The notes beneath the pieces were generated by a model, which was not told where the DNA came from, searched no databases, and worked only from the letters and a program-made list of their open reading frames with translations. Source: Tyto alba (taxonomy: Eukaryota > Chordata > Aves > Strigiformes > Tytonidae). Taken from it: a stretch of 64,000 nucleotides of DNA. The position numbers were made by a program, and so were the translations under genes. Every line of letters starts with the position of its first letter. Position 1 is the stretch's first letter. This document shows, piece after piece, positions 1 to 11,760 of the stretch. The stretch lies in the NCBI RefSeq assembly GCF_018691265.1, contig NW_024881316.1:9360819-9424818 (forward strand), read 5' to 3'.

Positions 1-2042
1 AAAATCTTCAGCCTACACTGGCAGGAACCTTTGGTGCTACAGTGTCATATCTAGAAAGTCAGTTAATATTAATTTTTTATTACTGTAATTAGTGCTTTTT
101 GGGGTGCAACAACTTCAAAATGAATGGTTTGCCAGGCAATGAGTTAAATTAATCTTGTATCCCAGCTTTCCTGTTTAAATTAGACCAAAATTAGTCAAGC
201 GGGACACTTTGGAAAGGGGTACTAAAGGGCCTCTAATGTTTATTGCTCTCACTGAAATGAACTGAATTAAAGCATCCTAATGTTTATTGCTCCCTCTTAA
301 ATGAATACAATTAAAAGAGACAGCGCACCTTATGGTATTATCATGACTTGTCCACCTAACCCAGACAATACATTACCTCATGTTAAAATGACTCATTTTG
401 AACAGAGGTGCACATTTCTTACAGAAATAAATCCAAAAAGTCTTTTACTTGCCTTTCCCATATCCAGACAAACAATTTCACCATATTCCATACATATGCA
501 TGCTTTTCAGTTTCAGAATCTAACATGCACTGTTATATTATTGTTCCTAATGAGAATGAATTAAAACCCAGCAGAGACATGACCCAGAACCTTCTGCTTC
601 CTCTTAACTGTCAGTTTGACTTTCTGTAACACTGTGATCAACTGCATCCTAAGTGGGAGTTGACACTGGCTCAACTTTCTGCAAATGCAGGTAAAATGGA
701 ATGTGAACTGCCTGAAACTCAATGCTGATGTAACCTGGTTCTGCACCATTAAACATAATCGGTATCTTCAGCTTTGTATAGCTGCAATTTCATTTCTTTA
801 ATAGCATGGACTTTGATAAGATTCCTGTTGTGGAGCTTGTTTTTTTATCGTTTTGGGTAGGTTTTTCCTCTCTTCTCTTCTCTCTTCTGGTATCACAGCT
901 AACTTCCTGCACAATGCAAAGTTAATTTCTGAAAGAAATCCTGCCGTTGGTCTTTAATAGCAGGTTAATGGACTGTGAAATCTCAGCTTTTCAAGGCTGA
1001 TTTTGTTACAAGAAGCTTATATCTTTTGTGTGGACAGTAAAGATCTCTCCCTTTAAAAGACCTTAATACTCAGCACATGAGAGAAATTGTATCACAAATC
1101 ATGTCTAACAATGAGATTTTCTTTATTTTTTTCTGATATCAACAACATTTCAGAACTGCTGCCTCAGGTAGAATTTTCTATTCCTATGTGAATCAATAAA
1201 ACTTTCTGCAAGAGACTAGAGGGTGTGCCTGCTGTGAACTTACAAATATTAGATTAAAGGATTCACACGCAACACATCATCTGTAAATTGATAGTATATC
1301 CACTGTCATCTGCTGCACAGTTCCTTTCATTATTTGACATATTTGCTCTATATTTGCTATTCTTGTCTGGACTTTTCATTAGGCAACTTCTGTATGTATG
1401 ATACGTGTCTGTACGTGCATATATGACACATATCCATCCATCCATATATATATACACACACATACATACATATACACATGCATACATATATATCTATGTA
1501 ATATCTATATAAACATATATATGAAGAGACTGTAAGAGAGAGAATAAGACAGACTGTGAATGAGGAAGACCATTCCCCTAATTTTAAAGACATATAGTCT
1601 GTGGTCATTTATAACAGTGTGATACTGAATGCAGAGAACTTCAGTAGAATTTTACTGAATCATAGAATCATCTCCAAAATAAATGATCTACAGACTTTGT
1701 AGATCCTCAGTATGATTTCTTTAGGAAATGTTAAGGCAACAGTTTAGGAAAAATTAGGAGAAATAGGTGCACAGCTAATTAATATCTACATGTTCAATTA
1801 TTAGTCTTGGGAAACGGATTGCTTGTATTTTTCCTGAAGCTTGGCAAAGTAGCATCATTCTGTCTTTTCAGTCTTACTTTTTACTGATGTAATATCAAGG
1901 CAGTCTATTCAAATTAGAGAACTTTCTAAACATTAATACTATGCATGTCAGCATAGCTTTCCAAAACATGTTTCACTCAGGCTAAATTTCAATTTTTTTT
2001 CTTTTACATAATCTCTCTGTATCAAATGTCTCTTTGAAAGAC
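1..2042. other. AT-rich unique sequence, no gene seen
   Basis: Short open frames of 60 to 87 codons occur on both strands, but none has a recognisable domain and they overlap one another in different frames, as expected by chance in AT-rich DNA. The only structure I see is the low-complexity tract near 1.4-1.5 kb, listed separately. Confidence 0.6.
1390..1523. repeat. Mixed TA/CATA/TCCA simple repeat
   Basis: A run of short TCCA units (about 1434-1444) is followed by interleaved TA, CA and CATA units up to about 1523. The units are impure, so this is an old decayed microsatellite. The minus-strand frames of 74 and 83 codons across it, with alternating Tyr, Val and Cys, are by-products of the repeat. 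Confidence 0.8.
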
Positions 2043-2455
2043 ATCACAGAATCATAGAATCCCAGGTACGAAGGAACCACAGGGATCATCTGATTCAACA
2101 TTTCTTGGCAAAAACACCCTGTCCAGCTGAATCTTAAGAGTGTCTACCATTGGGGAATCCACCACTTCCCTGGGGACATTATTCCAGTATTGTTCTCAAC
2201 GTGAAAAATTTTCCACTTGTGTCTAGTTGGAATCTCCCCAGGAGTAACTTGTACCCATTACCCCTTATTTTTTTCCATGTGATTCCTTGTAAAAAGGGAG
2301 TTTCCATCTTCTTTGTAGCTACCTGTTAAATACTGGAACATGATGATAAGGTCTCTCCTAAGCCTTCTCTTCTCAAGGCTGAACAAACCCAATTCTCTCA
2401 GCCTTTCCTCACATGGCAGGCTTCCCAGTCCCTTCATCATCTTTGTAGCCCATCA
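2043..2455 (-). mobile_element. CR1 LINE, 3' fragment (antisense)
   Basis: The plus strand starts with the antisense of a CR1 tail (ATCATAGAATC near 2049), then reads the antisense of the CR1 3' end and the C-terminal part of ORF2. On the minus strand, the frame near 2440-2258 contains [19 protein letters not shown], a hallmark of the C-terminal region of CR1 ORF2. The copy is 5'-truncated, as is usual for CR1, and the frame does not run on to the normal ORF2 end. It is more diverged than the copy at 18.5 kb, so probably an older subfamily. Family assignment is from motif recognition; exact ends are approximate. Confidence 0.88.
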
Positions 2456-5400
2456 AATAAAGAGTGGCAATATTTGAAAACCAAGCACAAACTCTCACAT
2501 TTTAAATAATAAAAATAATATTTATCAACCGCTCTACTCCCCATGCACTGTGGCTGCCTTCACCATAACCAGAAGGTCACTATTTCAGGGAAAGAATAAA
2601 AGTATTCTTGAAAGAGAGAATCCATTTTAAAGGTTAATGGAGTATTAAATCTCACCAGTGCATTCCCAGAACCTGTTCAACAAAGCCAGCTCTTCTGGGT
2701 ATTAAGTGTAAAAGGCAAAGCTCTTACCATTCCCTACCTAGCTCACTCTTCTGTTCATCCAGAGCACGTCCCTACCTACTTTCCTGTCCCCATACTCTAA
2801 ACGGCCTGCAGTGTTTTAACTGGGAATGCTATTTCCCTCAAATTCTCAAGCAGGCACTTAGTCCACTTCAAAGTCTGACTGTATGTGTCTAGATTCAAGA
2901 TTGAAGCCATGCAGCCAGATACAGTGTCACTGTCAGTGGTTATGCTTTAGGGGACATAGATATGCTGTGTTAACACCGGTGAGAGAGGATAAGCTCAGAA
3001 TGATAAAGACCAAATAAATTCAGAATCTTTTGTCCTGGCTTTCTAATTTTGAATCTTTAAGGTCCATCCAGGCCTTCTGGTCTTCAGGCTCTGCTCTGCA
3101 GCCTCAAGATCAGAAATATTTTTTAAGGGGTTCCGACCTGAGCAGTTGTCTTCAGGAGGAAAGTTTTATATCAAATGCAAAAAAAAATTGTGCAGCTCTG
3201 AGTTTTACTGTGAGAAATGCCAACTTATCTTTGAATCATAAGTAGGTTTTGCCTTCTCATTACGTGTAAGTAAATTTCAAGCAACTGTTTCTAGTTTTTG
3301 TCATCATACACAATTTCTTGTAAAGGGGTGACACATGCATGGAAATTATTTATCAAAATAAATGCAGAACAAATATTTATCATCAGTTGGAGAAAAATAA
3401 TGTCAATTCTGTTTCAACTTTAAATACATCCATCACTTCTGGAAGTGTTAATTAGGCATATGTAACATCTTTTATTTTGCAAACTGTTTACTAATAATAG
3501 CACCGGATATGTATTTATTAGTGTTATCCTTATTCAGCACTCATATTACAAATATTAGGGTACCACAAAATTAAGACGACTTGCCATTCTTTAGTATACT
3601 TGAATTCATGACAGATCATTATTCATCTGATACATTTTTTAAACACTAGAGCTTTGCCAAGTTACACATCAGAGATGAGAAAGCCCCTCTAGGCTTGCTT
3701 AGGACTCATGAATTCACTGTCATTCACCTTCATTAGGTGCAGGATGAAAAAAAAAACATGTTGAAAATTGTCAATATTTATACATTTATATTCAGATATT
3801 CTGACATTTCCTGTGTGAGAGTGAGATCGATTCAAGAGAGATGAATGAAAGTGTTGACATTTTTCTGTTGGAAAGTTTTCTGCTGGCATTAATTAAGATT
3901 TCTTAAATTCATGAACTTTGATAGTATTAAATACTTGATATTTTCACTCAAGAGGTATTAGAGAAGGCAGTTATGAAGACTGCTTTTACTTTATTTTTTT
4001 TATATCCGTCACTAGGAGGATGTCCTAAGAAAAAACTATCTTCTTTGGTAACATGTCTTTTTTTCAGCAAATGTTCTCATAGTCTTTCAGATGTAGTAAG
4101 TTTGTAGTACTAATTCTGATTCTCCTTGCAGAACTTCAAATATTCTACCTTAAATATTCACTAGTACAATTATCTTCTGGAAATCCTGTTCATAGTGTTT
4201 ATCCAAACTAATTTTAGGAATCTAATAGGTGATTCAGAGTCAAGACTAACTAACATATTCTGAATAGTCTCTAGACACATCTCTTTCTCTTCAGTGATGA
4301 TAAGTTTATTAGCATATATATAATAAGCATATATAATAGGCAGACTTAGTCATCTATGAAGAACATACATATACTCCCCAGTATGATGAAGATTATATTA
4401 CTGTACAGGTGCTCTGGAGATGTCAGCTCAGATATTGGACAATGCTATTCTTATGTTACAGCCCAAGTGAAATAGCTATAGCATAAGTAATCAATAAATA
4501 AGTGCTTATGGATGGTCATTAGGGATGACTGACCTTTGTTATTAGCAGTATTCACTGCTATTATGCATAAATTATTCTTTGAGATATAATGTGGATATAT
4601 TAGAGAGCACCTAGAAATCTAAAGAGTTCTGAGGATTGAAAATCAAGTAAAGAAATATAATAAAAGTGTTTCATATTCAAAATCTTTTTAGAAGCTTAAG
4701 CTGATACCAAAATCTTCTAATTAGCAGGTTGTTAATTGCTTAAAGATATATTAAAAAAAAAAATGTAATGAGAAGAGTTAGGATTAAATACACAGAAATA
4801 AATATGTAGGTTTTTTTAACTAGAACTGGGAGTTAAGGAAATGTAATCTGTGATAGCAAAAGGAATGCAAGGAACAGCACATAGGAGAGGATGATGGAAT
4901 TTAAAATTGCTCTATTGAGGTATGAGAGGAAGATGAGATGTATCAATACAACAGAGAACTCCTAGTGTTAGTCTGTAGTCAGTAAGGTTGGAAATTGGGC
5001 TAAAAGTCAAATAAGCAAAGCTATGGAGAGTTGAGGTGCTAACTATCTTGCAAACCAAGATGCAGGAGTAAACATAGGGATAACAAAAATAAGATGAAAC
5101 ATCTAGACCTTTAGGAGATCCACTGCTGAAAATAAAAAATTCTGGTCAACACCTGAAGTGTCTGACAATATTAAGTCTCTGACAGAAAGGAGATAATATT
5201 TTGGCCAAAAAGAAAGTTAGGTGGCACAAAACTGAAGGAGGCATCTGTAAGTTTTGTGCAATCAGGAAAGGAGAAAAATGTGGAAAGAAAAGAGAATACA
5301 GACTGGTAGAGAATAATGTATAGAAGAGGGACAAACTACGAACATGAGAGCTGGATATGGTATACATGTATACTGAGTGTGTTTTTCCACTTTTGAGATG

Positions 5401-6879
5401 GGAGCAAGTCATGTTCATGAACAATATGGAGTCAGAAACTGAGCTGAGAACCTAGTCACCAAGGAAATCATTGCAGCTTGTGTAGAGTGTTTGCGCTGCT
5501 AAAATAAAATAAAAAAAAAATTGTGATAAGTGAAGAAATATAAGTATGAATAGAGCAATGGAGCAAAACGTGGAAGAGTGGGAGGTGAAGAAATGGGACA
5601 ATTAACAGGGAAAGATGCAGGTGGTGAGGTGGAGATGCAAAAATCATTAGTTTATGAGAAGTATTACAAGAATACAAAGGTCCAATAATGATGTTAAATT
5701 TAGATATTAATGGACAGTGGTGAGAAATACAGGCCAAGAGAAAGAAACAGAATCTGTCTGATGAACAGAGGAAGAAGAAGAGTGGGAAAGAGGAATTAAA
5801 ACCTAAAAGTATATGTGGGTTTTCTGAATTCATGAAGAAAGAGGAGGCAGACAGAAGCCAATCAGTTTAATAAGGATGGAGTTATATGTCTAATCCAAAT
5901 GAGCCATGAATCCATTCACTTAAAGGAGAAATGTGTCCGCAAAGTCTTCACTGAAGCAAGTCATGAATAATCACTGTACTATCTACACATTTCCATTAGT
6001 AAAGATTGATCTTCTACAATGTACTGGTGGTGTGGATCATGGATGTCTTGACCAAGGAACCATTTCCAGAGAAGTCACAGTTACATTTGTGACAGACTGC
6101 ATAAATGAAATATAACAGAAAAAGAGAAAACACAGTGCTTTTTGCCTTTCCTGGTTTGGTGCTAATTGTAAGAATTAGTGAAGGATTTAACAGACAGCAA
6201 AGGACCCTCAGAGAAACATTCAGTAATACTTAATTGGAGCCTTGTGTTTTCTCTTATTTGATCCCTAAAATCAGTCAGCTGGATTTCATGAATACTAGGG
6301 AAAAATTGAAGGAGTGATTTTATTAATCTAAACCTCTCCTCACAGGATCAGAACAACCATCAGATTAGGAGGATTACTTTAGTCAGTCCAGAGGAAGACA
6401 CAATCACTATTTTGAAAAAGTATCTATATAGCATGAAGTGTCAGATAGTTTATGTATTAAAAAAAAAATGGGACTGCTGACTTTACCACATATTCTACTC
6501 TGTTACAAAGTTCAGTGTTTTTCACACCCAATAAGATTTACTGCATTGAATTCTGAGCATTTTGATGGCCCATGACAATTGCATTTGTTCTCTATCTCTT
6601 AAAAATTTTATAATCTTATGGAAATTAGAGAGACATAAATAACTCCAATTGTAAGGTTTGTTTACTCAAGTTGTATACTTGTAACCATAGCTTTCTACTG
6701 TGGAAATTAATTGGACTTTTTTTTTAAGTCTTCTTGGGTAAGCAAGCTTAAATTGGGCTAGTTCTGCAGGACTCTAACACAATATATCCTTAGATTCAGA
6801 TCAGGAATCAATTCTGAATGCCATCCCTGTCCAGTCTGTGGCTCTTCCTGTGGAGCCTGGGGTACAGAGAATAGAAGCC
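2456..6879. other. AT-rich unique sequence, no gene seen
   Basis: The longest open frame is 121 codons (minus strand, 5468-5833). It is Phe/Leu/Ser-rich, being the reverse of a purine-rich plus strand around 5.2-5.8 kb, and shows no domain. That purine-rich stretch, rich in GAGA and GGAAA, is the only compositional feature I see. Short A- and T-runs are scattered throughout. Confidence 0.55.
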
Positions 6880-6910
6880 GGGGGGGGAGGTGGGTGGGGG
6901 AGTGGGTGGG
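6880..6910 (+). other. Guanine-run block, potential G-quadruplex
   Basis: Five runs of three or more G (8, 3, 5, 3 and 3 G) are separated by loops of one to four bases, which satisfies the usual four-run rule for a three-tetrad G-quadruplex. It lies at the edge of a mildly GC-richer stretch (about 6820-7260) that carries overlapping open frames on both strands, none of which I recognise. Folding is inferred from the pattern only. Confidence 0.65.
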
Positions 6911-8589
6911 AGGAATCAGTCAATATCTTTTGTCATTCCAAGGGCATATGTGGGTGCACCGGCCCAGGGATTGGAAATGCATGTAGATCTGGGAATATAC
7001 ATAGTATCTGTTCAGCCACATTCTCTTCCCACAGCTGAAGCATCATCAGAGGAAATAATCTATTGCAAAGACATTGGCAACCAGATCTTAATAACAGAAG
7101 ACCTACTGCTTCTGTCTCAGGTCTGCTCCCAAATTCCATCTGTTCCATAACATTTAGGAAATCTCCAGCACAGCTGGGCTCCAGTAGCATACTGGGTGTC
7201 TTTGTAAATGCTCTACACTTATATAAGTCTTCATGGAAGGCAAAGGCCATGTCTCAGTTCAACTGAAACAATAACATTTTATTGACATGACAAAATCAGC
7301 CAAAGTATAAATGAAAGAACCAAGATCCTCAGGGGTTCTGCACAAGATAAAAAAGACCTGTACCTAGTGTTCCTGCTCTTTTCTGTAAGTCCTGGAGGGT
7401 CAGAAATTATTTATCCCAGGTTACTGTTAATCATTTGGAAATTACTTCCTCAGGAGGATATGGCATCACATTCTTCTAAGCAACCAGATTCCAAATATAG
7501 TTCAGTGGTTCCTTCTGTGTGTTTTTCCAAGTATCCTTAATTTTGTGTTGTTCTCTATGAAAAAAAATATGCAGGGATCTTAAATATATAAAGCTTTTTC
7601 TCATGCTGCAGTACCTATAGAGTATTTATTAATTCAACTGACAAGCAAGGACAATTAAGTAATGAAAAGATGTTATTTGTCTTGTTTTTTCTACTAGCAA
7701 TAGAGCTACAAGAGTTTCTACTAACTCTTGAAGAACTTATCCCATGTATTCTAAAGAGTGAAATAAATGTCTTTCCCAGCACTGTGAATCTCAGGCTGTC
7801 AAAAAGGTAATACTTAACAGTTATGAGATACATAAATATACCTCAGCTATTTTTTCTTGCCATTTTACTTTAATCTTTTGTGACCATATTCACATATTTT
7901 GGCACAATTTAAAAAAAATATATGCTAAGAAGAAAAGTAGAAAAGGTTAGTAATAATATAATAATTGCAGTAGTTTGTGCTATTAGAAATGCTCTCACCA
8001 TATCTACCAAAATTATCAATCTAAAAGACCAAATGTATATACGAATGTGGGAAATTTTCTCTAAATTGGAAAAATTAAACAATTCCAGAATTCTCCACCT
8101 CTCCTTGTAAGTCACCCTTTTGAGACTGCTGGTCATTCTCATTCTCTGAATCTTTTTCTAATGAGCCAGTGTCTTCTGTGAACTGGTGAGGTTTCAACAA
8201 CTCCAACAGATTCAGAGCAAGCTACTCCATGTATCTTATGGATTAGACTTTTGTTAAAGTGTCAGAATTTATGTTCTCCTTTATCACCTCTGGTTCATGT
8301 CTGGCTGTCTGCCCTCTCTTCCAGTTCTTCACCACCCAGGATCATTTAGTTCATTACTCTTGCCTAGGTGGAAGAACTTGCACCTGCCTTCAGTGGAGTG
8401 AAACCTGTGTCACAGTTGCTTTGAGTTTGAAATCTGTTCCCCAATCTGCTTACAGCCAGACGGAGCCTGGTGCTGCTCTCTATAGATGTCATTAGCAATC
8501 TCTTGGTTCCATTTTCCAGGCTGCTAGTGGAAATACTGTATTATTCAGGACCTACTGGACCTAAACAGATACATTTGCTACATTATTCT
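6911..8589. other. Unique sequence, no gene supported
   Basis: Around 6.84-7.27 kb, frames of 66 to 105 codons are open on both strands at once. The longest (minus, 6933-7250, 105 codons) has no signal peptide, domain or familiar motif and no clear splice context. I treat them as chance frames in a stretch of moderate GC. The remainder is AT-rich with nothing recognisable. Confidence 0.5.
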
Positions 8590-9120
8590 GTTTTAAGAGT
8601 GAGTCATTGATAATCAAGCTCTTAGTACAGGCTTCTGTTCAGTTTTCTGTTTCTGTTATCTAATCCATGTTTTCACAGTCAGCTTATGAGGTGTCTTGTA
8701 AAGCAGTGTCAAAAACATTACTAAAGGTAAAATATATATATTTACTGTTTCATCCCTATCTACAAGGCTTGTTACTTCTGCAAGGATAGTAGAGAGGTTT
8801 GACATGATCTATTATTTCAAAAATGGATTTTGAATATTGCTTGCTATGTTTTCATCCAGGTTCTTTGTTTAATTTTTTTTTCCCCTGTTTTCAGAAGAAT
8901 TAAAATTAAGCCGCCTAGGTTTTTAGTATCTTGACCTTTCCTTTACTCCATTTGTAAGCTAAGAATATATTTCTCCTTTCCCTTTTTTCTAGAAATTAAT
9001 CCACTGCCCATGAGCTCTCAGAGTGGATTTCATTGATACTAAAAAAATTCAAAAATCTGTTACTTTTTCATTTGTTCCCTACATCGTCACTTTTTTTTCA
9101 AAGCTATTTATAGTTGTGTA
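8590..9120 (-). mobile_element. Ancient CR1/L3-clade LINE fragment (antisense), decayed
   Basis: The plus strand follows the antisense of an old CR1/L3-type reverse-transcriptase region as I remember it from amniote genomes. Recognisable blocks are the stretch near 8.70 kb (CTTGTAAAGC...CATTACTAAAG), CTACAAGGCTTGTTAC at 8761-8776, and the TGACATGATCT block near 8.80 kb. No reading frame survives; stops and small indels are frequent. The copy is far older than the CR1 at 18.5 kb and its ends cannot be fixed by eye. Confidence 0.55.
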
Positions 9121-11599
9121 GAATGCTTCTCTTGTCTTTTTTTTTTTTTTTTTTCTTCTCTTTCTCTTTGTTGTCAACAGTTTATTTATTATGGCTATAG
9201 CACTGTAAACAAAAATTAGGGCATATATCTGAGCCACTCTTCATTACATCAGAGTTGATCCTGGTTCCATGGGACAGGAAAAGTTTCAAAGCTAGGATGC
9301 ATACTTTAAAAAGTAATCATATACAGTCTACAGAGAAATACCTTAATGCTCCAGAAATTAAAAATAAAAGTAAAAATCATAAATTTTATTACCTGTAAAA
9401 TTGTGATGTATTAATGGCACTGGCAACACTTCTATCAAGGCTATAAAAACCCTCTCATTCTTATATATTCTTAGCTTATAGGTTTGCCAGAAGTCAGTTG
9501 CTTAAGATGAAAATTGAACATATCTTCATTCTTTAATTTTTTTTTTTTTTTTCATTTTTCCCAAACTTACCATAGTAGTCTTAATTCCATCATAAGGAAG
9601 TATACTTTATTCGCCATGTAAAAACATTTTAGCAATTTTTTATGATGATCGCACACTCAAACTTGAAATTTAGACAAGCTTATTTTTAGGGTCATGGATA
9701 TGCCTTTTGTCATCCATCTGAAAATGTCTCCTATTTACAAAGTGATATCTTAGCATTCTCATATGCTCAGTAGAGATTTCTTCCATTTTTGATTTTCCAT
9801 TGATCTTTTTCAAAGGTTTCCTCCTCACTGACACATGAACAGGACTTTAAGGACCAGTCTGCGAATCTCCATAGGTGGCAGTTCATGTTCTATTGCACCT
9901 CCTACAAGTACTGATCTGACTTGATAATTCTTTAATATCATAGAGATGTTAGGAAAAACCCTTATCCTAGGCTTCAAAGAGAAAGCAGGTTTTTTCTTGC
10001 AGTTTTCTTGAAAATTTGAGTTGGGGCTGGATACTGAAACATTTTTTGTTTAACAATCCATTTTAATTCCTATACCTTTTCTATAGATAAGTGTCTATAC
10101 AGTGGTTCCTTACCCTCTCTTCGGTTCAGTCATAGCTAAAGAAAAACTTTTCCATATGTTTTTCTTGGATAAGATCACATTTTCAGAAGTGATTCATCTA
10201 TCATATTGTAGGCATCTTCTTTAGGATGAAAAGAACCACACCAAACAGAAGTGCTCTTTTCCATTGTATCTATTCATTGACCATAAAACAAATTAAGGAA
10301 GTTTACCTTAGATTTAAAAACCTATAGTCTAGACATCTGCAGGTAGTAGTGTCACTCCCTGAGGGGCTAGTTAGGAAAAAAAAAGACAAATTAAAAATAT
10401 GAAACTCATATTTTAATCCCATAGACAAAGGCATATAGAATTAAGATTGCAAAAATAATTATTGGGCCTATTTAGTATAAATTAAAATTTCCTTACCAGT
10501 GGCAGGCCTTACTCCCATGAAAAAAAGCCTCACTTATGTAGAGGTCACAGAGCGAACCAGTATTAAATAACTTCAACAGTAAGACCCTAATTTTTCTGAA
10601 TGTAACACAGGTTGAAGTTTTTTTATTATATTTCTAATAACACCATCATATTTATCATTAAAATTTTGAAGGTGTGGTAAGGTTAGTCAATGTTTTAAAG
10701 AAGCATTGATAGTGAGGAATTCTTTTCCAGCACTTCAGAATGCTTTAGAACTAACTATCCCATTGCATGCAGTCAAATGTGTTAGTGATAAAATAGTCAG
10801 GACCCAAATGAATAAATGAATAATTGCTTTTGCAGAATAAAAGTAGTTTCTGACTCTGCAGACATTGGCTTTGATAAATACAGCTGCCACCTAGGATAAA
10901 GCTGATATTGCCTTTTAATGTGTGGCCTTATTAAATAGAGATCTTGCTATAGGTCTTACTATATATAGCATGTAGGATATATTTGATTAGTTACCAGAAT
11001 CACTCAGGGTGCACTGGTTTTCTTTTCTTTAGAGGTGTGGGCTGGGAGCTCTTTTTCTCCCAATGACCTACTGATTTCAAATGGCTATTTGGCATACATT
11101 GTCCATTACCATTTCATATCTTCATGGATAAGGGAGATAAATAGCTCTCTAGGCTGGTAATTGCCCCTGGAGTTCAATGTCTTCAGATGAAAGAGTCCAG
11201 TACACTACTGACTGGACCGGATTAGAAGCTCTTTTAAGGATTTTGGATTAGCAGGGAACCCTAAATTATGTGAACCTGAGGATAGTTCTACAAAGTGGCT
11301 TCATGCTAGTCTTTGCAATGGAAGCCTCTGGGTTTCTGGTACTCGGGGTCTCATCCAGACTCTGCACTAGATACTTTTGTTACTTGGATGTTGCCTGAAG
11401 AAAGTTTGGTGCCTTACACTGAGGATCATAAGAACCAGCACATTGAGAGGAGCTCACTGCAAACTCCTGAAACCTGGCTAGCACAAAAGGCTGAAAAGGA
11501 GGAGTGCCTGATTTCGCTACTCAGGGCAAAGAAGAACCTTCTTTTGCCGACTCTTCCTCACTTCCTTTAAACCTGGAGAAGTAGGATGTGACTGCTTCT
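9121..11599. other. AT-rich unique sequence, no gene seen
   Basis: T-runs of 18 bases (9137-9154) and 16 bases (9537-9552) stand out. An 85-codon plus-strand frame at 11313-11570 lies in DNA of moderate GC but has no recognisable domain and no clear splice sites. Nothing else is identifiable. Confidence 0.5.
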
Positions 11600-11760
11600 T
11601 TCGTGTAACTGACGACTGAATAGCATCGACAAATACCTTGAGCGTGGGAGACCTGAGTTTGATCTCTCCCTCTGTCTACAAACTCTTAAACCCACTTCCC
11701 TCATCTTCCTAAAAAGTGCTCTAGTTGACAGGCCATTAGTCTCAGATGGCTTATGAAGGC
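11600..11760 (+). mobile_element. Possible old tRNA-derived SINE remnant
   Basis: GTGGGAGACCTGAGTTTGAT at about 11645-11664 resembles the tRNA-derived head of ancient amniote SINEs (MIR/AmnSINE type), with GAGTTTGATCT standing where the RNA polymerase III B box (GGTTCGAATCC) would be. The following CTCTCCCTCTGTC also fits the post-B-box text of such SINEs. The upstream A box is not convincing. It could be chance similarity. Confidence 0.33.

Noticed and set aside
1655..1680. GAATCATAGAATCAT resembling a CR1 terminal repeat
   Set aside because: Only about 15 bases match and the neighbouring sequence on both sides is not CR1.
11313..11570. 85-codon plus-strand frame in moderate-GC DNA
   Set aside because: No homology recognised, no splice sites, and adjacent to what looks like an old SINE remnant.
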